The position numbers and the translations under genes are program-made. A stretch of DNA of 64,000 nt. It comes from Mangrovimonas aestuarii (GTDB taxonomy: Bacteria > Bacteroidota > Bacteroidia > Flavobacteriales > Flavobacteriaceae). Positions 53,801-63,400 of this stretch are shown here, one piece after another. The stretch's first letter is position 1. Each line of letters opens with the position of its first letter. Under the pieces are notes generated by a model. It was not told the origin of the DNA. It saw nothing but the letters and a program-made list of their open reading frames with translations, and did no database searches. The stretch covers positions 264,098 through 328,097 of the forward strand of contig NZ_JARACK010000003.1 of assembly GCF_028767185.1 (NCBI RefSeq), read 5' to 3'.

Positions 53801-56800
53801 CGATGCCTTCAGATATTCAGGTGAGTGGAATAACCCAAAACGCAGCAGATATTACCTGGACAGCAGGATTTAATGAATCAAGTTGGAACATCGCTTTACA
53901 GCCTGCTGGAACAGGAGTTCCTCCTGTATCTTCAGAAAACACTTTAGCAACAGGTTATTCTGTATCAGACTTAGAGCCGGCAACAACTTACGAAGTATAT
54001 GTTCAAGCGGTTTGTGATTCGGAAAATAGTGAATGGGTTGGGCCTGTAACTTTCACAACCCTATGTGAAGCCTTTACAACACCGTTCATAGAAACCTTTG
54101 ACTCAGACTCTATGACTGAGGATTGCTGGAGAATTGTTGATGATAACGATGATAACCAAAGTTGGCAAATGGACAGCGCTGTATACCCTTATGAAGGAGA
54201 CCAATCTGCAGCTATGTTTACTGGACAAAATGGTGCTAATGAGGACTGGTTAATTTCTCCTACAATTACTGTTACTGCTAACCAAAGGCTACGTTACTAT
54301 TACAGAGTTAATGATAGTTTCTTTACTGAGGATTTAGAGGTATTGTTGTCTACCAACGGAATCAATATCGAAGATTTTACAACGGTACTTTACGATTCTG
54401 ATAATGATCCTGTTATCATTAATAACATGGTGTATTTGGAAAAGATTATTAACCTTCCTGATGGTATCACCGGAGATATTAATATTGCCTTCCATGTGCC
54501 TTATTTTGAAAGTACAGGGCCTTACAGAGGACAGTTGCTGTTTATTGATAACGTAGTTATTGAAGATATTCCAGAATGTCCAGAGCCATCAAACATAATG
54601 GTAAACAACATTACCGATACCACAATTGATGTAAGTTGGGACGCTAACGGTTCTGAAACCAGTTGGGAAATTGCAGTATTGCCTTATCAAGAAGATGCAC
54701 CTGTTGGAGACGTAGATCCACAATATCTTTATACTGCAACAGCGTCGCCTTATACCGTAACGGGTTTAGATGCTGCTACTAAATATGAAGTTTATGTTCG
54801 TGCCGTTTGTGATGATGACACCAATAGTGAATGGATAGGCCCAGTTGAGGTAAATACCAAATGTAGCTTTGATAATTTATGTCAATATACCTTTACTTTA
54901 ACAAGTGATGTAAACCTTTCCGCTTCAATAGATGTTTATCAAAATGAAGAATTAGTGCAATCATTACCTTTTGATGGTAACCCAGCCGGTGAGTTTACTG
55001 TATTCCTATGTACAGGTGTAGAATTTTCTCTATACTTTGAAACCTTGGGTACAGCACAGTCTCAATACGACAATTTCCAAGTCTCTATAGAAGATTACTT
55101 AGGAAATAATGTATATACAAGTCCAATGGGTGTTGGCCCTTTAAAAACATTCATTTATACTGATGTGGCTGAATGTGGTCCAGTGTCTTGTCCACAGCCG
55201 ACAGACTTAACAGCTAGTGCTACTTCAGTTTTATCTTGGACTGCCGGTGGTAGTGAAACGCAATGGGAGGTAGCCATTCAGCCTATTGATAATGGAACAC
55301 TTCCTCAGTCTGGTACTATTGTTAGCACCAATTCATATTCTCCAACTGCAGATGATTTCTTCTATGATAATGCTGCAACTTATGAATTTTACGTAAGAGC
55401 AATTTGTGGTGATGATGATAATAGCTACTGGTCAGGACCTTATGATTTTGTCAGAAATGATGATGCTTCAACGGCATTAGCCCTTCCAATTAATGAGGAC
55501 CTAAACTGTGTAGAATCTGCTTTCGATGTTTCGTTTAGAAATGCATCTGTATCCTCAGAAGCTATAACTTGCCCTGTGACAAATCAAGCTGATGTATGGT
55601 TCCAGTTTACAGCAACTTCTAGAATACATATTATAGAAGCCAATGATTTTCCGGGAAGTTTCTATGTTTCATCTGGGGAAGAGCCTTTCCCTTTCATTAC
55701 AATGACATTGTATCATGAATTAGGAGATGGAACATTGGAAGAATTGAGCTGTAGCGATGATAATGTAATTGTTGCTAGCTATTCATCAGAACTTGTGGTT
55801 GGTGATTCATACAAGGTTAGAATTACACTAAATGATCCAGCTGTAAGCACTAAGAAATTTAAGGTTTGTCTTACAACTCCTGAAGATCTGTGTGCTTTTA
55901 ATGCAGTTAACTACGATTTTGAAAGACAACCTTACAACGGACCTAGTGGTATTTATAGTATTAGTTCATCATTAGTTGTTCCGGGATGGAGAAAGAACAT
56001 GGAAACAGAACATGGGCAATCCATCTTTATTTGGGAATCGTTAAACGCTCCAGGATTTACACCATATTCGGGAGGGCAGTGTATCCAATTAATTTCTGAT
56101 GATCAGGAGTTTTACGATGAAAATGATCCTATTATAAGAGGTCTTTACAGAGAGTTCGATACTTCTGAAATTACTTTGATGGATTATAGTTTTGCTACTC
56201 AAGCAAGATTCGATGGAAATACAATCCAACTATATGCAGGACCGCCTCAAGGACCATTTACTTTGTTAGCTGAACAGGTTGGAGTTGTTGGTTCTTGGAC
56301 ATTAGTTAATGGTTCATATGAAGTGCCTGATGGGCAGGATGTAACAAGATTTATTTTTAGGGCTAAAAATTATGATATTGGTGTCCTATTGGACGCAGCT
56401 AATTTCATCCCTAACAATGATATAGAGCTTCTTTCTCAGGACCAGGTGGTAGATTGTAATAACCCTACGGCAGAACTAAATGCTGAGGGAACAGGAACTT
56501 GGACTGCAGATGAGAACAACCCAGGAGAGGTAATTATTTCAGACCCTAATTCAAAGGATATTACTGTTAGTGGGTTTACAGCTTCAGGAACTTATGTGTT
56601 TACTTGGGGAACGCGTTATTGTCAGGAACAAGTGTCTTTAGAATACAATGGTATTCCAGATGTTCCAACAGTAACATCACCAACAGAATATTGTTTGGGA
56701 GACGAGGCTGAGCCTTTAACAGCTACGCCTTCAGAAAACTACACTTTGTTATGGTATACTGAGCCAACTGGAGGTACAGGAGTTGAGGTTGCGCCTACGC

Positions 56801-57411
56801 CAGATACTTCTGTTACTGGTACAACAACCTATTATGTAGCCAATACAGATGCATCAACAGGATGTACAGGAGAGCGCATTGAGATTGTTGTAAACGTAAA
56901 CCAGACTATTGTACCAGAAGTAGCCTTTAGTTACGAGACTGTTTGTGACAATGATTCAGACAATCCATTCCCGCAAACGGGAACAGATTTTACAACTGGA
57001 GGTATATTTAGCTCATTCGATTTAACAGTAGATTCAGACACAGGGGAAGTTGACTTGACAAATGTTGCTCCAGGTGTTTACGAAGTAACTTACACTTTTG
57101 ATGGCGATTCTGTTAATTGTACTTTATCAGATAGTTATACAACAACAATTGAGATTACAGCTTGTAATATACCTCGAGGTATTTCTCCAAATGGTGATGG
57201 GGCAAACGACAGTTTTGTATTGAACGGTGTTCGTGAAGTACACATCTTTAACCGCTATGGAACAGAAGTTTACAAGTTTGTTGGAGCCTATACAGACCAA
57301 TGGCATGGACAGTCTAATAAAGGAGACGATCTGCCAGATGGAACCTATTTCTATAGCATCACTAAGAATGATGGAAGTTCGGTAACTGGATGGGTATATA
57401 TTATTAAATAA
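50872..57411 (+). CDS. Giant surface adhesin with Fn3 and choice-of-anchor-J modules and T9SS type B sorting domain
   Basis: The 2179-residue protein has an unusually long N-terminal region (about 55 residues) ending in LLTSLAFFMLVSLQGFAQ, a signal peptide with an extra basic extension before it. Modules then alternate: cleaved-adhesin (choice-of-anchor J) domains such as SFESGVPADWTIINN and ESFDDGDPNTHKFCW, and six Fn3 repeats with a Cys-Pro-start (ACPNPLDITVDNITGTSADI, ECPEPSNIMVNNITD, SCPQPTDL). A further Ig-like region has TYYVANTDASTGC. The C-terminus GISPNGDGANDSFVLNG ... HIFNRYGTEVYKF ... DGTYFYSI is the gliding-motility-associated (type B) domain. It is exported by the T9SS; porP/sprF lies 82 bases downstream. 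Confidence 0.92.
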   Translation: MRNNQQLILVISRLLPFRLRWNFTRSLQGQFKNQPIRLLTSLAFFMLVSLQGFAQLPTESFESGVPADWTIINNSIGTSDWGATTDGYLGTNAVTVDPSADNIGDQNTAEYFLVTPQITIPANGEIHFFTKQGDAADNGTIYELRLSTANQPDVNGFSVLLDSWTEADLNSGSQTAYEEKVVEFPDLPAIPVYVAFVAINTQNGATPTGDAWFVDDVSVIEGCSAVVEDTFVIENITPEGADLSWSHPTATNFEVQVIPAGGVPADTGGVPVSGSSLTVDGLDSSTAFDVYIQAVCPNGSVSDLSGPFNFTTLNLGTSCDFPIVVPDVLSGTPYVLADNLANYGNPDVVYDDAGTGCVANPGGANGLNGDKIFLSYTATQDALITITQDVSVTLPEGNCWNDNTTVYIYDGCSNVGVSCLDGTYTTGGIQQNQIENFLVQAGQTYIIVVSAPYAPGAGICFELEIEGSSCAAPSGITYDDLTENSVLFSWDNVGGFADSWEYTTVPTGNPEPTGAGTATATNVDNLINTGLVAGTTYDFYVRSVCGGTSSEWSAPFTFTTQCTTFDTPYSTEFASVNSTTPEPCWNIIDVNMDLSTWKYSFGYASISTGTNQGNNNDIFVSPRINFTGPQKRLRFKQRNASGVSTYSIWVSTTGVGADNFTTQIYPETEISTGFNWEEVIVNIPTSVTGEVNIGWVVSPNANETANSLNIDDVVVEDIPACPNPLDITVDNITGTSADISWTQGFEETQWEIAIQDAGTGEPTGSGTLVTENDPYQAIDLLPAHQYEVYVRAYCNSTEQSEWIGPVSFETLCTVFDTPFFESFDDGDPNTHKFCWSTNNANMDNGQWAIAPNFATTQAPFFFPPTSFDDWLISPAINVDGVKELKFDYRSAFSFFFPTTRFGLEVLISTTDTDPSSFTVIEPYFEFTNTVFQEKSVLFEATGTVYIAFRIPPEFSTAEGYSVLDIDNVSINDAPNCPMPSDIQVSGITQNAADITWTAGFNESSWNIALQPAGTGVPPVSSENTLATGYSVSDLEPATTYEVYVQAVCDSENSEWVGPVTFTTLCEAFTTPFIETFDSDSMTEDCWRIVDDNDDNQSWQMDSAVYPYEGDQSAAMFTGQNGANEDWLISPTITVTANQRLRYYYRVNDSFFTEDLEVLLSTNGINIEDFTTVLYDSDNDPVIINNMVYLEKIINLPDGITGDINIAFHVPYFESTGPYRGQLLFIDNVVIEDIPECPEPSNIMVNNITDTTIDVSWDANGSETSWEIAVLPYQEDAPVGDVDPQYLYTATASPYTVTGLDAATKYEVYVRAVCDDDTNSEWIGPVEVNTKCSFDNLCQYTFTLTSDVNLSASIDVYQNEELVQSLPFDGNPAGEFTVFLCTGVEFSLYFETLGTAQSQYDNFQVSIEDYLGNNVYTSPMGVGPLKTFIYTDVAECGPVSCPQPTDLTASATSVLSWTAGGSETQWEVAIQPIDNGTLPQSGTIVSTNSYSPTADDFFYDNAATYEFYVRAICGDDDNSYWSGPYDFVRNDDASTALALPINEDLNCVESAFDVSFRNASVSSEAITCPVTNQADVWFQFTATSRIHIIEANDFPGSFYVSSGEEPFPFITMTLYHELGDGTLEELSCSDDNVIVASYSSELVVGDSYKVRITLNDPAVSTKKFKVCLTTPEDLCAFNAVNYDFERQPYNGPSGIYSISSSLVVPGWRKNMETEHGQSIFIWESLNAPGFTPYSGGQCIQLISDDQEFYDENDPIIRGLYREFDTSEITLMDYSFATQARFDGNTIQLYAGPPQGPFTLLAEQVGVVGSWTLVNGSYEVPDGQDVTRFIFRAKNYDIGVLLDAANFIPNNDIELLSQDQVVDCNNPTAELNAEGTGTWTADENNPGEVIISDPNSKDITVSGFTASGTYVFTWGTRYCQEQVSLEYNGIPDVPTVTSPTEYCLGDEAEPLTATPSENYTLLWYTEPTGGTGVEVAPTPDTSVTGTTTYYVANTDASTGCTGERIEIVVNVNQTIVPEVAFSYETVCDNDSDNPFPQTGTDFTTGGIFSSFDLTVDSDTGEVDLTNVAPGVYEVTYTFDGDSVNCTLSDSYTTTIEITACNIPRGISPNGDGANDSFVLNGVREVHIFNRYGTEVYKFVGAYTDQWHGQSNKGDDLPDGTYFYSITKNDGSSVTGWVYIIK
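51652..51684 (+). repeat. Two-copy 21-base tandem repeat inside the adhesin gene
   Basis: GGAGGCGTTCCT occurs at 51652-51663 and 51673-51684, 21 bases apart, encoding GGVPADT then GGVPVSG in the first Fn3 domain. Confidence 0.6.
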
Positions 57412-57433
57412 CACAAATCATAATAGACAAAGG

Positions 57434-57461
57434 CAGTCTGCAGTAATACTGCTGCAGACTG
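57434..57461 (+). promoter_or_regulatory. Intergenic hairpin between the adhesin and porP/sprF genes
   Basis: CAGTCTGCAG (57434-57443) pairs with CTGCAGACTG (57452-57461), a perfect 10-base stem with an 8-base loop. TTAAAAATC follows, not a T-run. It may be an RNA-processing or stability element between genes expressed at different levels. Confidence 0.55.
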
Positions 57462-57493
57462 TTAAAAATCAATAATTAAAAGACAGAATAGAG

Positions 57494-58426
57494 ATGAAAA
57501 GAATATATTTTACACTCGCCTTTGCACTTGTTATGGTTATGAGTGTTAATGCCCAGCAAGATCCTCAGTTTACTCAATACATGTACAACATGAACGTAGT
57601 AAACCCGGCTTATGCAGGGTCTAAAGAAAGTGTTTCTGGAGGGGTGCTTTACCGTTCTCAATGGGTAGGTATTGACGATGCTCCAAGAACAGCTACTTTA
57701 AACCTGCACAGCCCTGTGGGTAAAAATGTAGGACTTGGGTTTTCGGTAATTTCAGATCAAGTAGGTCCTGTAGAGGAAACAAATACCTATGCAGACTTCT
57801 CATACACCATTAAACTTGGTGGTGAGCACAAACTGGCATTGGGGTTGAAGGCTGGAGCAACATTCAATAAAATTGGATTGTACAGTGATATAGGTAATGG
57901 TTATGTGCCAGATCAAGATGATGCGTTTGGACAGGATACCAATAACACTTTTTTAAATGTTGGTGCAGGACTCTTTTACTATACCAACAAGTATTATGTG
58001 GCATTTTCTGTGCCTAATATGTTAGATGGTACTTATTTAGACCTTACTGATAATGGTGAAAATTATGAGTTCGGTACAGAAACCCAACACTATTTCCTTA
58101 CTGCTGGTTATGTTTTTGATATAGGAACGAATACCAAGTTTAAGCCTTCATTTTTGATGAAGTCGGCGTTTAATGCACCTCTTTCATTAGATGTGTCTGC
58201 AAATGTCTTATTTAACAATAAATTGGAATTTGGAGCAACCTATCGTTTAGATGATTCTGTTGGAGCTTTGGTTAATTTTGCCATAAACCCATCTTTGAGA
58301 ATTGGTTATGCTTACGATTATGTGACTTCTGCATTAGATGTATCAACATCTTCTTCGCATGAAATTATGTTATTGTTCGATTTGAACTTGTACAAAAAAG
58401 TAACTATTTCACCTAGATTTTTCTAA
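57494..58426 (+). CDS. Type IX secretion system membrane protein PorP/SprF family
   Basis: The 310-residue protein has a signal peptide (AFALVMVMSVNAQ), then the family opening QDPQFTQYMYNMNVVNPAYAG and LYRSQWVGIDDAPRT, and many beta strands ending HEIMLLFDLNLYKKVTISPR with terminal Phe, consistent with an outer-membrane barrel. SprF-type proteins are needed for export of type B substrates encoded beside them. The partner here is the 2179-residue adhesin upstream. The OmpA gene follows after 20 bases. Confidence 0.92.
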   Translation: MKRIYFTLAFALVMVMSVNAQQDPQFTQYMYNMNVVNPAYAGSKESVSGGVLYRSQWVGIDDAPRTATLNLHSPVGKNVGLGFSVISDQVGPVEETNTYADFSYTIKLGGEHKLALGLKAGATFNKIGLYSDIGNGYVPDQDDAFGQDTNNTFLNVGAGLFYYTNKYYVAFSVPNMLDGTYLDLTDNGENYEFGTETQHYFLTAGYVFDIGTNTKFKPSFLMKSAFNAPLSLDVSANVLFNNKLEFGATYRLDDSVGALVNFAINPSLRIGYAYDYVTSALDVSTSSSHEIMLLFDLNLYKKVTISPRFF

Positions 58427-58446
58427 CCGTAAAAAGGAATTAAAGA

Positions 58447-60318
58447 ATGAAAAAAATATATATAACAGCTGGTATGCTTCTAGCAATGACAGCAAGTTTC
58501 GGTCAAAGTAAAATCACTGAAAAAGCTGATAAGCTCTATGAGGGGTATCAATACACAGATGCTATAGACGCCTATTTGGAAGTTGTTGATAAAGACCAAG
58601 CAGATAGCTATACCTATAAACAATTAGCCGATAGTTATTACCATGTGTTCAATACACAGGAAGCCGCCAAATGGTATGCAAAGGCTGTAGAAACACCTCA
58701 GGATGCTGAAACATATTATAGATATGCAGAATGCTTGAAGGCTCAAGGTAAGTATGAGGAAGCTAATCAGCAAATGGACAAGTTTGCGCAATTAAGCCCT
58801 AACGATCAAAGAGCAGCATCTTATCTAGCCAACCCTAATTACATTCCTAGTTTGGCCAGTAAAAGTGAAATGTTCGAGGTTGAAGGGTTAGACATAAACA
58901 GTGAAGGCCAAAGCGATTTTGGTGCTGTTCTCGCTAACGATGGGAATGTTTATTTTGTTAGCTCTAGGGATGGTTCTAATAAAACAGATAAGTGGACTAA
59001 CGAACCGTATTTAGATGTTTACAAATCCACTAGAAATACCGATGGTTCTTTATCAGAGCCAAAGGCTGTTAAAGAATTGAATACAGCTTATCACGATGGT
59101 CCTATTTCTATTAGTTCTGATGGGAATACAATATTTTTTGCCAGAGGAGGACAGAATGATGAGCTATCCAAAAAAGACAAAAAAAATAAAGTAAAAGTTG
59201 CACAACTTGGTTTGTATATGGCAAAAAAGGTGGACGGTAAATGGACTAACGTTCAACCTTTACCAATTAATAGCCCAGATTATTCTGTTACACACCCAAG
59301 CTTAAGTGCCGACGGAACTACACTTTATTTCGCTTCGAATATGCCAGGAGGTCATGGAGGAACCGATATTTGGAAGATGAGTGTTAATGGTAACACTTTT
59401 GGTATTCCTGAAAACCTTGGGGACATGGTAAATACCCCAGGAAAAGAAGCTTTCCCAAATATCACAGAAGATAATGTGCTTTACTTTGCTTCTAACGGAA
59501 AACCTGGGCTTGGTGGATATGATGTTTTTATGGCAGATTTGTCAGCAGATAAAGATGCTGTTAATGTTGGAAAACCAGTTAACTCCAATAAGGATGACTT
59601 CTCTTTCAGTTTGAATGTTAGCCAAGGTATAGGATATTTTTCGTCAAACAGAAACGGTGTAGACAATATCTACATGGCTGTTCCCGTTTGTAAAGTTCAG
59701 GCAATTGCTGCTGTGACAGACCAAAAAACAAATTCAATATTGACCGATGTTCAAGTTGCTATTTTAGACTCACAAAGTAATGTAATAGCTAGTAAGCAAA
59801 CAGATGTGAATGGTAAGGTTACATTTGATGTAGAATGTGATACCGAATATTCATTTAAAGTATCTCAGGATGGCTACGATACGGCTATGTTTACTGTTCC
59901 AGCAACTCATGGTGGAGAAGTTGTAATTGATGCTGCTATTGAACCAATGGAAGTTATTATTACTGATACAGAAGTTAAGCTTAAGGATATTTATTTCGAA
60001 TTCAATAAAAGTAATATTACAGCTCAAGGAGCAGAGGAATTAGATAAACTGGTTAGGGCAATGAACAAGTATCCGGAATTGAAAATACTTGTTAAAGCTC
60101 ACACAGATACCAAAGGTAGTGCTGCATACAATATGAAGCTGTCAGAAAAAAGAGCTCAATCTACAGTACAATATGTTATTTCCAAAGGCATAAGTAAAGA
60201 CAGAATTACAGGAAAAGGTTTTGGTAGTTCGGAACCTAAAATTGATTGTGCTTCTAACTGTACTAAAGATCAGGATGCTCAAAATAGAAGATCTGAGTTC
60301 ATGATTGTTAAAAAATAG
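58447..60318 (+). CDS. PorE-like OmpA protein with TPR and beta-propeller repeats
   Basis: The 623-residue protein has a signal peptide (MKKIYITAGMLLAMTASFGQ), TPR helices (about 20-120), PD40/WD40-like repeats (about 140-410: GQSDFGAVLANDGNVYFVSS, VTHPSLSADGTTLYFASNMP, AFPNITEDNVLYFASNGKPG), a carboxypeptidase-regulatory-like beta domain (about 415-505) and a C-terminal OmpA domain (about 510-623: IYFEFNKSNIT, VKAHTDTKGSAAYNMKLSEK). This order matches PorE-type T9SS proteins that link the secretion machine to peptidoglycan. It is 20 bases after porP/sprF, so they form one operon. Confidence 0.9.
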   Translation: MKKIYITAGMLLAMTASFGQSKITEKADKLYEGYQYTDAIDAYLEVVDKDQADSYTYKQLADSYYHVFNTQEAAKWYAKAVETPQDAETYYRYAECLKAQGKYEEANQQMDKFAQLSPNDQRAASYLANPNYIPSLASKSEMFEVEGLDINSEGQSDFGAVLANDGNVYFVSSRDGSNKTDKWTNEPYLDVYKSTRNTDGSLSEPKAVKELNTAYHDGPISISSDGNTIFFARGGQNDELSKKDKKNKVKVAQLGLYMAKKVDGKWTNVQPLPINSPDYSVTHPSLSADGTTLYFASNMPGGHGGTDIWKMSVNGNTFGIPENLGDMVNTPGKEAFPNITEDNVLYFASNGKPGLGGYDVFMADLSADKDAVNVGKPVNSNKDDFSFSLNVSQGIGYFSSNRNGVDNIYMAVPVCKVQAIAAVTDQKTNSILTDVQVAILDSQSNVIASKQTDVNGKVTFDVECDTEYSFKVSQDGYDTAMFTVPATHGGEVVIDAAIEPMEVIITDTEVKLKDIYFEFNKSNITAQGAEELDKLVRAMNKYPELKILVKAHTDTKGSAAYNMKLSEKRAQSTVQYVISKGISKDRITGKGFGSSEPKIDCASNCTKDQDAQNRRSEFMIVKK

Positions 60319-60323
60319 TAAAG

Positions 60324-60357
60324 TTGTAGAGCGACTTTTAAATTATTTATAGATTTG
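60324..60357 (+). promoter_or_regulatory. Promoter for the right-edge giant gene
   Basis: TTG at 60324-60326 and TAGATTTG at 60350-60357 are separated by 23 bases, the best -33/-7 pair in this window. The start codon is 81 bases downstream. Confidence 0.6.
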
Positions 60358-60365
60358 CACTTTCT

Positions 60366-60408
60366 TGGTAGTCAGCCTTTTATTACATAAATAAATGGTT
60401 GACTATCA
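60366..60408 (+). promoter_or_regulatory. Leader hairpin upstream of the right-edge giant gene
   Basis: TGGTAGTCAGCC (60366-60377) pairs with GGTTGACTATCA (60397-60408), 12 pairs with two G-T wobbles, followed by ACTTTTATAA. It may terminate the porP operon or act as an attenuator in the new transcript. AAGGAG at 60427-60432 is a true Shine-Dalgarno six bases before ATG 60439, which is rare here. Confidence 0.5.
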
Positions 60409-60438
60409 ACTTTTATAAAATCACCTAAGGAGAAGAAG

Positions 60439-63400
60439 ATGTTGAAAAAGATTATTGCACTAGGATTATTACTAACTGGAAGTTTAACGGCTAACGCTCA
60501 AGAACCAAACGATTGTGTCAATGCAATTACAGTTTGTGGTAACGGTACGTTCAGTTCTAACGCAAGTGGAATTGGAAATATCCAAGAAGTTTCTGGATGT
60601 GGAGGATTTGAACACAATTCTATTTGGTTACAAATTAATGTTGTTCAAGATGGAACTTTGGGTTTTGATCTCATCCCTACCAATACAGACATTAACGTAG
60701 ATTATGATTTTTGGGTATATGGTCCAGATGATCCGTGTAATAATTTAGGGAGTCCCATACGTTGTGCAACAACAAATCCAGCATTGGCAGGCTTACCTAA
60801 CAACCATACAGGGATGTATTCAGGTACTGTTTTAACACAAACAGGCCCTGGAGCCAATGGGAATGGTTATGTGAGATGGCTAGATGTATTAGCAGGTCAG
60901 TCTTACTATATAGCTATAGATAGACCAGTAGGAGATGGAGGTTTTGAATTAACTTGGACAGGTACTGCCACAGAAGGTGATGGTGCTTTCCCTGAGCCTC
61001 CGAGTGCAAACGAAATAGATGATTTAAAAACCTGTAGCACTACACCTAATGTTGGTGTGTTCGATCTTAACTCAGTTAAGGCAGATATTAACCCAGATGC
61101 GGCAAACAACACTATTGTGTTTTACCCGTCATTGGGAGATGCTGTAGATGGTACTAATGCCTTATCAGGGATTATGGCCAACACGTCCAATCCTCAAACG
61201 GTTTATGCTAAGGTTGTAGATAATGTTTCGGGATGCTTTAGTTTAACCGAATTTGATTTAATAGTTTATCCTATCCCTACAGCGACAATTTCCGCTTCTG
61301 ATTCTGCAGTATGTGAGGGAGAAGATGTTACCTTTACTTTTTCTGGTACCCCCGATGCAACCATCGTTTATACTATAAACAATGGACCTGATCAGGAAAT
61401 AATTTTGGATGATGCAGGTAATGCTCAAATTACACAAAGCTTAACTGGCGACATAACTTTTGCATTAACAAATGCTAAGGTTGTAAATGCTGATGGTACA
61501 GTAGCATGTTCAGAGGTTTTGACAGATCAAGTTGTTGTGACCGTCAACGATGTGAATGTGCCAACATTGGTTTGGAGTACCTTGGAAATATGTGAAGGAG
61601 AAAACGTAGATCTATCATTTACAGGAGGTGAGCCAGATGCAATAATAACTTATACAATTAATGGAGGTGTTGAACAAACCCTTGTTTTGGATGCTTTTGG
61701 AAATTATGTATTGAACTTTCCTAACCTTGCAGTTTCAACAACTATAGAGCTCGTGTCAATTGAACAACCAACTACACCATTTTGTTTGGTTGACTTGGAT
61801 ATTTCCCAGACAATAATTGTGAACCCGGTTCCAGTAATCACAGATCCAGATCCAATGTTTACTTGTAGTGACGGTGTTAACCCAAATACGGGAGAGTTTG
61901 ATATTTATAGCCAAAACAATATTATTACCGGTGGAGATGCAACCTTAACTGTGTCCTATTATTTAACTCAGTTATTGGCTGAAAATGGTAATCCGGCAGA
62001 TGCATTACCTTCTCCTTACACTACCACGACGGCTACTCAAACTTTATATGTTAAAGTAGAAGCTCCGGGTGGATGTACTGAGTATACTACTTTAGATTTG
62101 AATGTGACCGATGCTCCTACGGTATATATACCAACTCCTCTTGAGTATTGTGATCCAGACGGTGACGGATTCGGCGTTTTTACCTTAAGTGATGCAGAAA
62201 ATGAAATAACAGGAGGTGTCGCAGGTTTACAAGTGACCTATCACCTGAGTCAATCTGATGCAGAAAATAATTTAAACCCAATTTTTGACGATCCATATGT
62301 CAACGTTGCTTCATTCTCTCAGACGATTTATGTAAGGGTTGAGAATTTAAATGCTACTACAGAATGTGCTTCATATGTAGAGTTAGAGCTTATAGTAAAT
62401 GAGTCTCCTCAAATTGTTCAACCAACACCTTTGAGTAATTGTGATGATAATGGAGATGGCTTGTCCCAATTTAATCTGCAGGACGCAGAAACGGAATTAT
62501 TAAACGGCTTAGACCCAACACAATTTTCAATTACATATTTTGAAACCCAAGCTGATGCACAAACTGGAACAAACCCTATTTTAAATCCAACGGCATTTGT
62601 TAATTCAGCACCTAATTATCAGATTATTTGGGTTAGTGTAATAGCTAATTCATCAGGATGTTTGTCCATTACTACGCTTGATTTAGTTGTAAATTCTCTT
62701 CCACAAATAGGAAATCCAGCACCGGCTCTTTCTGTTTGTGATGACAACATTGCTGATGGTTATACTTCAATAGACTTGACCCTTGCAAATAATGATATTT
62801 CAGGAAGTGTGCCAGGTTATGCGGTAAGTTACCACCTAACCCAGGCCGATGCCGATAACAATTTAAATCCATTAACAATACCTTACACTAATATATCGAA
62901 TCCACAGACTATCTATGCTAGGTTGGTTAATACGGCTACAGGCTGTCAATCTACTACAGCTTTGGAACTGTCTGTGCAAGGCGCTCCTGCAGCAATAATA
63001 CCTCAACCTTATGAGGTATGTGACCCTGATGCAGACTGCTTTGCGGAATTCGATTTAACGACTTTGGATCAAGAGATTACAGCTGGAGATGTAACTCTAG
63101 GGGTAACCTACTACGAGACTATGGCTGATGCCCAGTTTGGTGCCAATGCTATAGATACATCTATATCTTATAGTAATATAGTTCCATGTCAACAAACGCT
63201 TTACGCCAATGTGGAGAGTACGACCATTGCTACAAATTGTCCTACAATCGTTGAGGTACAGCTTGTAGTTCATTCCGATCCACAAATTATAGATCCAACG
63301 CCGCTTTGGGCTTGTCAACAAGAGGTTGAGGGCTATGCGCCATTCAACCTTAATTTGAAAGAGGAAGAAATGCTAAATGGTCTGGATCCTTCCCAGTACT

